Of a stretch of 64,000 nt of DNA, positions 55,041 through 63,636 are shown piece by piece. Position 1 is the stretch's first letter. Each line of letters opens with the position of its first letter. Made by a program: the position numbers and the translations under genes. The stretch comes from Candidatus Nitrotoga sp. M5 (lineage in GTDB: Bacteria > Pseudomonadota > Gammaproteobacteria > Burkholderiales > Gallionellaceae), in assembly GCF_927904885.1 (NCBI RefSeq), contig NZ_CAKMNW010000007.1, positions 32,454 through 96,453 on the forward strand, read 5' to 3'. The notes beneath the pieces were generated by a model that was not told where the DNA came from, did not search any database, and saw only the letters and a list, made by a program, of their open reading frames with translations.

Positions 55041-58000
55041 TTATCGTCCCAGTATAAATTTTTGTTGTAGGTTTTTCAAAATCTCTCGTGGATAAATTGT
55101 CGATGGCGTATTAATTCCAGCAACACCAAGCGCATCTCTTACAGTCGTTGCACAATTTTCACCGTCATCTTTACCGTATAAATTATAGTTACCTGGAAAA
55201 AATCTACCTACGTAGATAAAATCTTGAATTGCTTTATCTTGTGCTGGCGTTGCAGGAATTATGATAGTTACAATTGGAGTACGGATATCAGGAAGCAACG
55301 CACCTGGGACAGTTTGGCTAAACGCCAAAGACAAACTAGATGATCCCGGTGATGGGTAAAATCCAGTCGTACTGGAAGAATTAACACCGATACCAACGTG
55401 CCCGGCGCTTAAAGCACCAGGATAAAGTGCAACAGTTACATCTAATCCAGTCGGATCAACATTGCTTAATGGGTTACTACTAACATAGCTGCAAGTATTA
55501 ATCCCCCCTGCCAAACCAATAGGGTCACTGGTAATGTATCTGCCTACCTCAGGATCATAATATCTAAAGTAGTTATAATCTAAACTCGTCTCCACATCAA
55601 AATAATGCCCCGGGAAACGGACATTGTTTTCGAGTGTATTGACAAGCAGTGTGGCCTTGCCAAAGGGATCGAAATTGGCCTGCCAAACAATTTGTTGCTG
55701 TTGGTCTGTTATCGTTTGCGGTGTGCCTAGATGGTCATTATGTACATAGTACAGACCGTTAGTTGTGGTCGTGGTGGTGATTGGCGTCAGCTTTAATCCA
55801 TCGGCAATCACATAGCCATCGGCATCATCGTTTAATGTGATGCTGCTTGTCGCATCTAATGTATATGTTCCTAATAACCGCCAGCCACTACCATTTTGAC
55901 GTTGGTTGACAGTAATGGTGTCACTGCCTGCTGTATGGCTAATGGTGTATTTAGCATCCGTGGCGCGATTACTTGCTGCGGTCCAACGTGCATAAACTTC
56001 ATAACTACCTGCTTGATTCGGTGTCCATGTCGCGATTTCGTAGGTTGGCGCTGTTGGGTCAGGTGGTGTGCCTGCTGGCAGGATAGTCATGCCATCAGCA
56101 ATCACATAGCCATTAGCATCACTGCTTAACTCTGCGGTGCTAGTTGTATCTAAGGTATAGGTACCCAGTAGATTCCATTGCCCACCATTTTGTTGTTGGT
56201 TGACGGTCACGGTATTTGAGCCGTTGCTATGGTTAATGGTGTATTTAGCATCACTTGCTCGGTTGGGTGCAGCTGCCCAGTGTGCATAGACATCATAACT
56301 GGCTGTGCTCGGTACATTAAGTGGCCATGTCGCGGTTTCAGCTTGGATGGTGGTATTGGGCTGGGTGCCTGCCGGTACAATTGTCACGCCATCGGCAATG
56401 ACATAGCCATCGGCATTATCGCTTAAGACGATGGTGCTAGCAGTATCCATGGTGTATGTGCCAAGTAGATTCCATTGCCCGCCGTTTTCTTTTTGATTGG
56501 CGGTAACCGTATCATTGCCTGATGTGTGATAAATGGTGTATTGGGCATTGCTGGCTCGGTTCGCTGCTGCTGTCCAGTAGGCATAGACATCATAACTGGC
56601 GGTGGTGCTGATATTGCTTGTCCATGTGGCGGTGTTAGCGCCTGTGCCGGCTGCATTATATTGATAGTTGCTTGCGTAATAATGAGCCACGCTCGTTGAA
56701 AGTGGCCATGTACCTACATAATTTGCCTGTAGGTTATCAATTGGCGTACCTAGTGTATCCGTTGTGGTACTGCTGCTGGGTGCATGGTATTGGTAGTTAG
56801 TACCATAGTATTGATTAACACTGGTCGAAAGCGGCCAGTTGTCACTGTAAGTCGCTTGTAAGTTATCAATCGGCGTACCTACATCAGCGGTACTGGTACT
56901 GCCTGAGCTTTTAGCATGATATTGGTAATTGCTGTTGGTATAACCTTGAACGCTTGTTGATAAAGGCCAGTTGTCTGAATAGCTGGCATCAAGGTTATCT
57001 AAAATCAGTTCTTGTGCAGTTGTAGTCGCACCTGTGTGAGCGATCGCGACTAATTGTCCATTGGCATAGAGGTAGTTTTTTTGGGTGTTGCCTAAGCTGT
57101 CGATTTCAGTTAGCAGTTGGCCGCTTGGGCTATAAAAATAATAAGTGGTGGTGTTACCGGCTTTTTTAAGACTACGTTGGCCTTGAGCGTTGTAGCTATA
57201 ATTTGCAATAGTTGAGCCGTTTTGTCTGACGGAATGTAGGCGATTATCGTCACCGTAGCTAAATTGGTAGCGGCCATCGTCGGTGATGTTGCCATTGGCA
57301 TCGTAATGGTAGGTCTTGACGGTGTTGTTGATAATGCTGACTATTTGGTTACTCTCTGTGTCGTAGACGGTGCCTTGTTGTTGCGTTAAGCTGTTGTACA
57401 GAGTGGCTTTGTTGGTGCGATTATGAACGCTATCGTATTGATAGTAGATGTCACCATAGCTGGCACTGTTGGCATCGGTTAGTCTGTTTAACTTGTCATA
57501 GTCAAATTGCTGATTGTTGTTGGCTTCAAGCCAGTCGGTAATGCTGATGATGTTGCTATTGGCATCAAAATCGTAAGTGCGCTCTAGTATATTAGGGGTA
57601 ACTAGTTGCGCATTACGGTAGTTTAAGTCGTTAATTTGGCTAGTGGTTATACCATTACCAACGGTTTGACTGGTCGTCGGGCCAAAGGCTTGGTAGTGCA
57701 TGCTGTTTAGAATGGATTGGGTAGTCGCCAGATCATCGGTGGTGGTGACTTGGCTGATATTACCGACTGTGTCATAACTATAATCAACGGTTCTGCCATC
57801 GGGGTAAATGATTTGGGTGAGTTGGTCGGTGTTGTTATAGAGATAGTTCAGGCTATATGTTTGCTCACCTCGCTGAATGAGTTGATGGCTTAAGTTGCCA
57901 CGGATATCGTAGTAATAGTCGGTTGTCCCGCTGTTATCTGTTTGGCCGGTTAATCTGCCGATACCGTGCTGGTCTGGGTAATTATCATTTTGTGCGTAGT

Positions 58001-60638
58001 TGTCATAGTAGTAATTAATATTGAGGCTGGTATCGGCATAGTTAACATGGGTGAGGCGGTTGATCACGTCATATTGATAGCTGGTGAGGCGGCCTCTGGC
58101 ATCGGTTTTGCTCAGTCGATTATTGGCTTGGTCATAGTTAAACGTGCTGAGCCCAGTATCGGGGCTGTTTTGCTCAATTAGGTTATCAAATGCGTCGTAA
58201 CTGTACGTTGTGGTGTTGCCATTGGCATCGGCAACCGATGTAAGGTTGTCTCTGTCATCATAGCTGTAGCTAGTCTGGCCATTATTGGCATCAGTGGTAT
58301 CTATTAGTCTATTTAAACTATCAAAGGCGTAGCTGGTTGGGTTGCCTTTGGGATCGGTTTGGTCGGTAAGGTTGCCATTGGTGTCGTAATCTAAATTGGC
58401 TGTTTGGTTGTCGGCGCCGATATCAATTCGAAGACGATTGAGTTCGTCATAGATATAACTATGGGTACGGCTGAGTTGGTTGTTGGGATCATAGATATTT
58501 TCATGTATTTTATTGCCGGCCGCATCGAGAGTGTAGACAATGCTATTACCTCTGGTATCGCTATAGCCTGTTGGGCGATGGGCGCTGTCATAGGTATAGT
58601 TGAGTATTTGGCCATTGTTTTGGCGAATTTGGGTGATATTGCCTGTGGCGTTATAGTTAAAGGTGATGACACTTCCGGCAGTATCTTGGCTTAATAATCG
58701 GCCTCGGACATCGTATGTGAAGCTTGTCGAACGGCCACGCGCGTCGGTCAGGCTGAGTAAACGGCCGTTGGCATCGTATTGGGTGAAAAGTACGGATTGA
58801 TTTAATGCATTCGTTACGCTGGCACGGTTGCCCTGCGCATCGTAGGTCAAGGTTGTGACATTCTTGCCATCGGCGCCGGGATTCGTTACCTGGATCAGCT
58901 GTCCAATAGCGTTATATTGGTATGTCGAGACTCTGCTTACACCATCGGCCGTCATCGTTCGTTTAGTGAGATTGCCTTTGTCGTCGTATTCGAACTGAGA
59001 ATTCTGGTTATTAGGTAAAACAATACTAGTCAGTTTTTGAAATATAGGATGCCAAGTGTAATTGATGGTGCGCGCCAGTGGTGTTCCCACTGCAATTGTC
59101 TTGGTTAACACCAATCCACGCGAATCGCGTGTGTTCTGGATCGTGAGACCACTGAAATCGGTACTGCCGGTTTCAAATCCGTTACTATCGTAGCTGACAG
59201 TGCGCGTTAGACCCGTATCGCAGTCACTGCACGCTACTGTCATACTGACGAATTTCTTGCTGCTGCCAATACGTAGGAACTGGCGTGTGCGAGTCACGCC
59301 GCGGACATCAGTAACATCGGTGCTGTCCTGGTTGTACAGGACAGTGATAGCTGCTACTCCATTTGCCAACTGATTGCCGATCGCGCGACCTTGACTATCA
59401 TAGACCCAGGTAGAGACGATTACACCTTCTGCATCAATTCGACTGGTCAGCAGGCTTGGGAATGCACTGTTTTGATATTGGTATCCTGTCGTTGTGCTGT
59501 CTGGATAGGTAACTGAGATCAGGTTGTTATTCGCATCGTAAGTATACTGAATCGTGGTGAAATCCGGTCCGGTAAGTGTCACCAGCCGACTTGAGGCATC
59601 GTAGGCAAATTGCAGCACGCGCCCAAAAGGATCAGTTACGCTGGAGAGCAAACCATTGCCGTCATACGCCAATGTTTGAACCAAGCCGTTTCTGTTTGCT
59701 ATGGACTTCAAAAGACCATTGACATCATATGTTTCGACTGTGTAGATTGCTGTCGTATAAACCCATCCCGCTGGCTGCCCGTTTGCCTGCACAGGCGTCA
59801 GTGTGGCGACAACGTCGCTTGCCGACGCATATGCACCATTGACAAGGGAAAATTTAGCTGCCTTCCCATCGGGCCGATATACATAAATATCACCATCATG
59901 GGTAACGATATTGGCATCGTAAGTACCACGCCAGTTCCCCCCCAAGCTGTTGACAATGCCAGGAACCAGCGTTGGCAAGCTATTGTAGGTCCTGGAAAAA
60001 TTTACTGGGAACGGCCCGCTGCCTCGGTAGTCACGTGCTGATTCAACAACATTGCCGATGGCAGTGTTGATTGGATCGCCAGCAAAGTTATTGTTGCCCG
60101 AATCGTCGCCACTCCAGATTGGTGTGTCGTATCCATTCATTGATAATGGATCAGAATCAGCGGAGCAACTCGCAGAACTTGCGCCTAACTCTTCAGGTCG
60201 GACACCCAGAGGCAAGCCTGACGTTACAGCAGGGCGCGAACACAATCCAGTAGAAGCAGAGTAAGTATATGCAGGAGAAGCGTCAGGGCATTGAGGAACA
60301 TAAGAAGCCGATCTATAGCACATCCAATAAGGAGCATCTAAACCATACCCGGAAGGACAAGTCGGGCTAGTTGGACCAGTCTGATAAGACCAGTATGTGT
60401 CTAATTGAAAAAATTTGACACGGCATATAGTATCTATAAGTACAGGAAAATCAGTATCAGGCTGCCAACCACCAAGGGTAACAGTTGCATCAAAGAGCCA
60501 CTGACAAGAAGGAATAGCAGGCATAGACTCAGGCGCTGCAATTGGCGGAACAGTGTCAGAAACTGGCGACAGTTGTAAGGAAAGAGAATTTCCAGCGGAC
60601 AACAATAAAACCAGCGAAGAAAAAAAAGCTATTTTCAT
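55041..60638 (-). CDS. RHS/YD-repeat secreted protein with permuted papain-like tip
   Basis: An 1865-residue exported protein. Signal peptide at residues 1-22 (FFSSLVLLLSAGNSLS). About 190-220: DUF6531-like start of the RHS shell (DPINTAIGNVVESARDYRG). About 300-1190: many YD repeats (YDANGRLLSLTDARGR type). About 1205-1330: three short WPLSTSV units. About 1330-1610: three golvesin-like modules. About 1628-1734: RHS core ending SNVDPTGLDV. About 1735-1865: tip with His in AGHVGIGV and Cys in ENCATTV, the His-before-Cys order of permuted NlpC/P60 or LRAT-like cysteine peptidases/acyltransferases. Tip function is inferred. Candidate immunity gene follows by 2 bp. Confidence 0.85.
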   Translation of the reverse strand: MKIAFFSSLVLLLSAGNSLSLQLSPVSDTVPPIAAPESMPAIPSCQWLFDATVTLGGWQPDTDFPVLIDTICRVKFFQLDTYWSYQTGPTSPTCPSGYGLDAPYWMCYRSASYVPQCPDASPAYTYSASTGLCSRPAVTSGLPLGVRPEELGASSASCSADSDPLSMNGYDTPIWSGDDSGNNNFAGDPINTAIGNVVESARDYRGSGPFPVNFSRTYNSLPTLVPGIVNSLGGNWRGTYDANIVTHDGDIYVYRPDGKAAKFSLVNGAYASASDVVATLTPVQANGQPAGWVYTTAIYTVETYDVNGLLKSIANRNGLVQTLAYDGNGLLSSVTDPFGRVLQFAYDASSRLVTLTGPDFTTIQYTYDANNNLISVTYPDSTTTGYQYQNSAFPSLLTSRIDAEGVIVSTWVYDSQGRAIGNQLANGVAAITVLYNQDSTDVTDVRGVTRTRQFLRIGSSKKFVSMTVACSDCDTGLTRTVSYDSNGFETGSTDFSGLTIQNTRDSRGLVLTKTIAVGTPLARTINYTWHPIFQKLTSIVLPNNQNSQFEYDDKGNLTKRTMTADGVSRVSTYQYNAIGQLIQVTNPGADGKNVTTLTYDAQGNRASVTNALNQSVLFTQYDANGRLLSLTDARGRSTSFTYDVRGRLLSQDTAGSVITFNYNATGNITQIRQNNGQILNYTYDSAHRPTGYSDTRGNSIVYTLDAAGNKIHENIYDPNNQLSRTHSYIYDELNRLRIDIGADNQTANLDYDTNGNLTDQTDPKGNPTSYAFDSLNRLIDTTDANNGQTSYSYDDRDNLTSVADANGNTTTYSYDAFDNLIEQNSPDTGLSTFNYDQANNRLSKTDARGRLTSYQYDVINRLTHVNYADTSLNINYYYDNYAQNDNYPDQHGIGRLTGQTDNSGTTDYYYDIRGNLSHQLIQRGEQTYSLNYLYNNTDQLTQIIYPDGRTVDYSYDTVGNISQVTTTDDLATTQSILNSMHYQAFGPTTSQTVGNGITTSQINDLNYRNAQLVTPNILERTYDFDANSNIISITDWLEANNNQQFDYDKLNRLTDANSASYGDIYYQYDSVHNRTNKATLYNSLTQQQGTVYDTESNQIVSIINNTVKTYHYDANGNITDDGRYQFSYGDDNRLHSVRQNGSTIANYSYNAQGQRSLKKAGNTTTYYFYSPSGQLLTEIDSLGNTQKNYLYANGQLVAIAHTGATTTAQELILDNLDASYSDNWPLSTSVQGYTNSNYQYHAKSSGSTSTADVGTPIDNLQATYSDNWPLSTSVNQYYGTNYQYHAPSSSTTTDTLGTPIDNLQANYVGTWPLSTSVAHYYASNYQYNAAGTGANTATWTSNISTTASYDVYAYWTAAANRASNAQYTIYHTSGNDTVTANQKENGGQWNLLGTYTMDTASTIVLSDNADGYVIADGVTIVPAGTQPNTTIQAETATWPLNVPSTASYDVYAHWAAAPNRASDAKYTINHSNGSNTVTVNQQQNGGQWNLLGTYTLDTTSTAELSSDANGYVIADGMTILPAGTPPDPTAPTYEIATWTPNQAGSYEVYARWTAASNRATDAKYTISHTAGSDTITVNQRQNGSGWRLLGTYTLDATSSITLNDDADGYVIADGLKLTPITTTTTTNGLYYVHNDHLGTPQTITDQQQQIVWQANFDPFGKATLLVNTLENNVRFPGHYFDVETSLDYNYFRYYDPEVGRYITSDPIGLAGGINTCSYVSSNPLSNVDPTGLDVTVALYPGALSAGHVGIGVNSSSTTGFYPSPGSSSLSLAFSQTVPGALLPDIRTPIVTIIIPATPAQDKAIQDFIYVGRFFPGNYNLYGKDDGENCATTVRDALGVAGINTPSTIYPREILKNLQQKFILGR

Positions 60639-60690
60639 GTGTACATAATCCGGTTAATCCTTAATAGGGAAGAGGAAATTACGATGGGGC

Positions 60691-60955
60691 TTATGAATAA
60701 AATGCTTTTTTGAGCAATCGTACATAGCCTGATATACCTGAACCAATTGCACCAAAGATAATTGTCAGGTTGGAACTAAATTCAATTGCTTGATTTTCTT
60801 TTAAGTCATTTACACCTTCAACATTTTCAATGTTTAGAAAGAAGTAAATCTTGTTTATAGTTTCCAGAGTTTTCAGTATTACAACTCATTGAAATTTCAG
60901 GTTTTTCAGTTTTACCTTTTAGTTTTATTTCTTCAAGCAGATAGATGTACGACAT
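60691..60955 (-). pseudogene. AAA-ATPase (RloC/PrrC-like, AAA_13) N-terminal remnant
   Basis: From ATG 60955 the frame YIYLLEEIKLKGKTEK stops, and after a shift near 60845 continues as FFLNIENVEGVNDLKENQAI, then NLTIIFGAIGSGISGYVRLL and KKAFYS before TAA 60691. The intact family reads LTIIYGENGSGKSGYxRLL; here the Walker A Lys is Ile. These ATPases (AAA_13; anticodon nucleases RloC/PrrC, other SMC-like defence ATPases) act in phage defence. Only the first ~85 codons remain, so it is a relic. Confidence 0.7.
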
Positions 60956-61167
60956 GTCTAAAATCATATATTTAAAAATATATGACCTGACAAAATCTTG
61001 GTCAGCAAGATATTTTGTCCGACTAAGGAGATCGTTTTAAAAATATATTAATTTTAAATTCAATAATTTAGCTGTTATAAGTCATCAGTCTACACGATAC
61101 CTATGTTTCATACATACCGTCTAGCACACCAAAATGACCACCCGTCTTGGAGGCCAAAGTATATTAT
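60956..61167. other. Gap in the decayed defence region
   Basis: About 210 AT-rich bases between two pseudogenes; nothing recognisable. Confidence 0.3.
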
Positions 61168-61389
61168 TCATAACAACCCTCGTTCAGCAAAACTCATCGC
61201 CACTTCTCCTCCGACAACGAGATTATCAAGGACGCGAACATACACCAGTGCCAATACGCGCTTAAACTTCTCGGTTAAATTTTCGTCACATTTGCTAGGT
61301 TCTGCCAGTCCCGACGGATGGTTATGAGTAAAAATATGCGCTGCTGCATTTCGCTTCAACGCAGCCCGTTCCACATCTCGTGGATATAC
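61168..61389 (-). pseudogene. radC: RadC (JAB domain) C-terminal remnant
   Basis: The minus strand encodes [20 protein letters not shown] then [23 protein letters not shown] and [12 protein letters not shown]. HNHPSG is the JAMM metal motif (H-x-H...). An in-frame TAA at 61390 and the lack of the N-terminal UPF0758/helix-hairpin-helix part show truncation. RadC-like genes are frequent on islands and prophages; here it lies between the RHS locus and a tRNA. Confidence 0.8.
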
Positions 61390-61423
61390 TTACAAAAATC
61401 AGTGGGGGCGAAATAACCAGAGA

Positions 61424-61468
61424 TTCAGGTCTAACATTCCAATATTTTGTTAGAATGTTAGACCTGAA
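61424..61468. repeat. Perfect 16-bp inverted repeat upstream of tRNA-Arg
   Basis: TTCAGGTCTAACATTC (61424-61439) pairs perfectly with GAATGTTAGACCTGAA (61453-61468) across a 13-base loop. It could be a regulatory stem-loop or an end of a mobile element; there is no T-run, so a terminator is less likely. Ninety bases before the tRNA. Confidence 0.6.
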
Positions 61469-61555
61469 CCTCACTTTGTTTTGAATAACTCTGACTAAAT
61501 AAATGCTGAGTAGCAAAGGTGTGATCAAAGCTCATTTGCGTTAGAATGCACACGC

Positions 61556-61631
61556 GCCTCGGTAGCTCAGTGGATAGAGCGACCCCCTCCTAAGGGGTAG
61601 GTCGGACGTTCGATTCGTCTCCGGGGTACCA
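61556..61631 (+). tRNA. tRNA-Arg (anticodon CCT)
   Basis: Clean cloverleaf of 76 bases including encoded CCA. Acceptor GCCTCGG pairs with CCGGGGT (with two G-U), D arm GCTC/GAGC, anticodon stem ACCCC/GGGGT with loop CTCCTAA, so anticodon CCT (reads AGG). T arm GGACG/CGTCT with TTCGATT. Its 3' part is a typical integration site; mobile and decayed genes flank it on both sides, but I find no integrase or duplicated att end. Confidence 0.92.
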
Positions 61632-61884
61632 ATATCCATAAAGTTTTCAGCGTTTCAGGCCGTTTGAACTTCCAGTTGTTTCTGCGCCGTGTAAGGCCAG
61701 TGTAAGAATTTTCGGGCTTTGTGGCATCAACAAACCATCACATAAAATCACATGTCCCGTCCCGTATGATCATATCCCCGTGTGTTGCGGCCACTGTTTA
61801 GTACCCGTAAATTAATACGAAACACTACGAGATCTCACAAACAACCATTTACAATGGAGCACTCTTCAGTGCCCCACAATCACT
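61632..61884. other. Gap after the tRNA
   Basis: About 250 bases without a gene. No integrase start or att duplication is visible. Confidence 0.3.
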
Positions 61885-62894
61885 GAACCTCAGCCGGATA
61901 CGAGCGTGCAAAAATCACACAGGCAAGCTGCGCCGGATTTTCTCAATGGGTGATGACGGTAGTTCACTCGTCCAAGAAGTCGAGCACATCAATGCCTATT
62001 TGGTGCCCGGTATGAACACAGTGGTGGAGAAGGTTGTAAGTCCGCTGGCTGAGATTACGGCAATGGATCGTGGTAGCGGACCAGTTGATGGTGGTCATCT
62101 TTTCTTTGATTTTCAGGAAAAGGAGCAACTAATCCAAGCATGGCCGCAAGCCCAAGCCTTTATCCGCAATTTTTCCAATTCTGAAGAATTCATCAATGGC
62201 AAACAAAGGTATTGTCTTTGGTTGGATGTGGATGATGCAGCATAAGCGGTCAAGATTTCTGAGATTCAACAGCGTGTTGAGCGAGTTCGCCAGATGCGCT
62301 TGGCAAGCCCAAAGAAGCAAACACAACAGGAAGCCAACACACCTTATCGCTTTACCGAAATTCGACATCAATCTAGCAAAGTCACCATTGTTGTGCCGAG
62401 GGTAAGTTCCGAAAATCGCCCATACTTACCAATGGGTTTGATCGAAGGTGAAACAATCATCGGCGACCGAAATTTCGCCCTCTTCGACGCCCCCCCTTTG
62501 GAACATGGCGCTTATCGCCTCGCGCCTGCACTGGGTCTGGATTGGCACAGTCTGCGTGCGGATGCGCACTGACTTTTCGTACTCCAACACCCTCGGCTGG
62601 AACACCTTCCTCATACCGCTGTTCATCGAACAAAACAAGGCCGACTTGACCGCCTGCGCCGAGTCCATCCTGCTGGCGCGTGAGGCCCATTTCCCCGCCA
62701 CCATTGCCGAGCTGTAAGACCCGGACAACATGCCAGACAACCTGCGCCACGCCCACGAGCGCAACGACGAAGTGCTGGAGCGCATTTACACCGGCCGCTG
62801 CTTCAAGAACGATACTGAGCGGCTGGAAAAACTGTTTGAACTTTATACGAAGATGACGGCTGGTTCAGGCAAGCAGGGCAAAGGCCGCAAGTAG
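61885..62894 (+). pseudogene. MmeI-like (type IIL) DNA methyltransferase/restriction enzyme remnant
   Basis: The plus strand encodes the C-terminal half of this family in broken frames: VEHINAYLVPGMNTVVEK, GPVDGGHLFFDFQEKEQLI and SEEFINGKQRYCLWL, stop TAA near 62243; then VVPRVSSENRPYLPMGLI, a shift near 62495, PLWNMALIASRLHWVWIG, SYSNTLGWNTF, stop at 62715, and NDEVLERIYTGRCFKND to the TAG at 62894. The N-terminal nuclease and catalytic methylase motifs are missing. At least two stops and one frameshift make it inactive. Confidence 0.8.
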
Positions 62895-62982
62895 GGGCGT
62901 TGCAAGCAGGGTGGCAACGGTTGGTCAGAATAATAGCGTTGTGATACAGTGAATACACGCATTCAATTGGAGAAACTTTAAT

Positions 62983-63210
62983 ATGGCAACTTCGATTCGC
63001 CTTGCCCCTGAAATCGAGCAAAGGCTTGATTACCTCGCCTCCCATACCGGACGCACTAAAGCGTACTACCTGCGCGAAATCATCGAGCATGGCATCGAGG
63101 AAATGGAGGACTATTACCTTGCCGCCGACGTGCTGGAGCGTGTTCGCAAGGGACAAGAACAGGTGCATTCCGCTGCTGACGTGAGAAAAGACCTTGGCCT
63201 GGACAATTGA
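62983..63210 (+). CDS. RHH antitoxin (RelB/CopG type)
   Basis: A 75-residue ribbon-helix-helix protein (MATSIRLAPEIEQRLDYLAS, RTKAYYLREIIEHGIEE) with a C-terminal tail (HSAADVRKDLGLDN) that should bind the toxin. It overlaps the downstream RelE-like gene by 17 bp. It probably represses its own promoter with the toxin (family knowledge). Confidence 0.88.
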   Translation: MATSIRLAPEIEQRLDYLASHTGRTKAYYLREIIEHGIEEMEDYYLAADVLERVRKGQEQVHSAADVRKDLGLDN

Positions 63211-63460
63211 TTACGCGGAGACGGCCAAAGCGCAGCTAAGCAAGCTGGACAAGCAGACGGCGCGGCGCATCGTTGATTTTATGGATGAGCGGGTCGCCGG
63301 ACGGGAAAATCCGCGCGACTCAGGCAAAGCGCTGACCGGCTCGCTGGGTGGTTTCTGGCGTTATCGCGTGGGTGACTGCCGGGTGATTTGCGACATTCAA
63401 GACGGTGTATTGCGCGTGCTCGTGGTGCAGGTTGGCAACCGGCGCGAGATTTACCGATAA
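63194..63460 (+). CDS. RelE/ParE-family toxin
   Basis: An 88-residue RelE-type protein. MAWTIDYAETAKAQLSKLDK, helix LSKLDKQTARRIVDFMDERV, then GGFWRYRVGDCRVICDIQDG and VLVVQVGNRREIYR. The conserved RYRVGDxRxI and the C-terminal GxRxxxYR are complete, so it should be functional. Start TTG at 63194, inside the antitoxin gene. The two genes form a type II pair next to the decayed island. Confidence 0.88.
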   Translation: MAWTIDYAETAKAQLSKLDKQTARRIVDFMDERVAGRENPRDSGKALTGSLGGFWRYRVGDCRVICDIQDGVLRVLVVQVGNRREIYR

Positions 63461-63468
63461 TTGGATTC

Positions 63469-63636
63469 ATGGAGGCAAAGCAGCGTTTGGTCCTGATGAC
63501 CGGTGTCGAGAAGAACGCAGCACAGATCGCGTTCGATGGCTGGGCATTGGTGGAACATTTTGCTGATTTCCCCCTGCGCGAAGATATCCCGACTTCTGCC
63601 GATGTTCCGCGTTTGGAGCTGCGTCTTGAGATTTGA
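63469..63636 (+). CDS. Small protein of unknown family downstream of the RelE pair
   Basis: A 55-codon frame (MEAKQRLVLMTGVEKNAAQI to LELRLEI) starting 8 bases after the toxin gene. I recognise no family. Codon pattern is plausible, but length is short and the region is mosaic, so it may not be a gene. Confidence 0.3.
   Translation: MEAKQRLVLMTGVEKNAAQIAFDGWALVEHFADFPLREDIPTSADVPRLELRLEI

Noticed and set aside
55770..57010. Regular repeats suggestive of a CRISPR array
   Set aside because: The units are in-frame coding repeats (YD, WPLSTSV and golvesin-like modules), far longer than spacers and translated through without stops.
61632..61945. Integrase gene expected next to tRNA-Arg
   Set aside because: Translations in all frames show no tyrosine recombinase motif, and no duplicate of the tRNA 3' end was found in the window.
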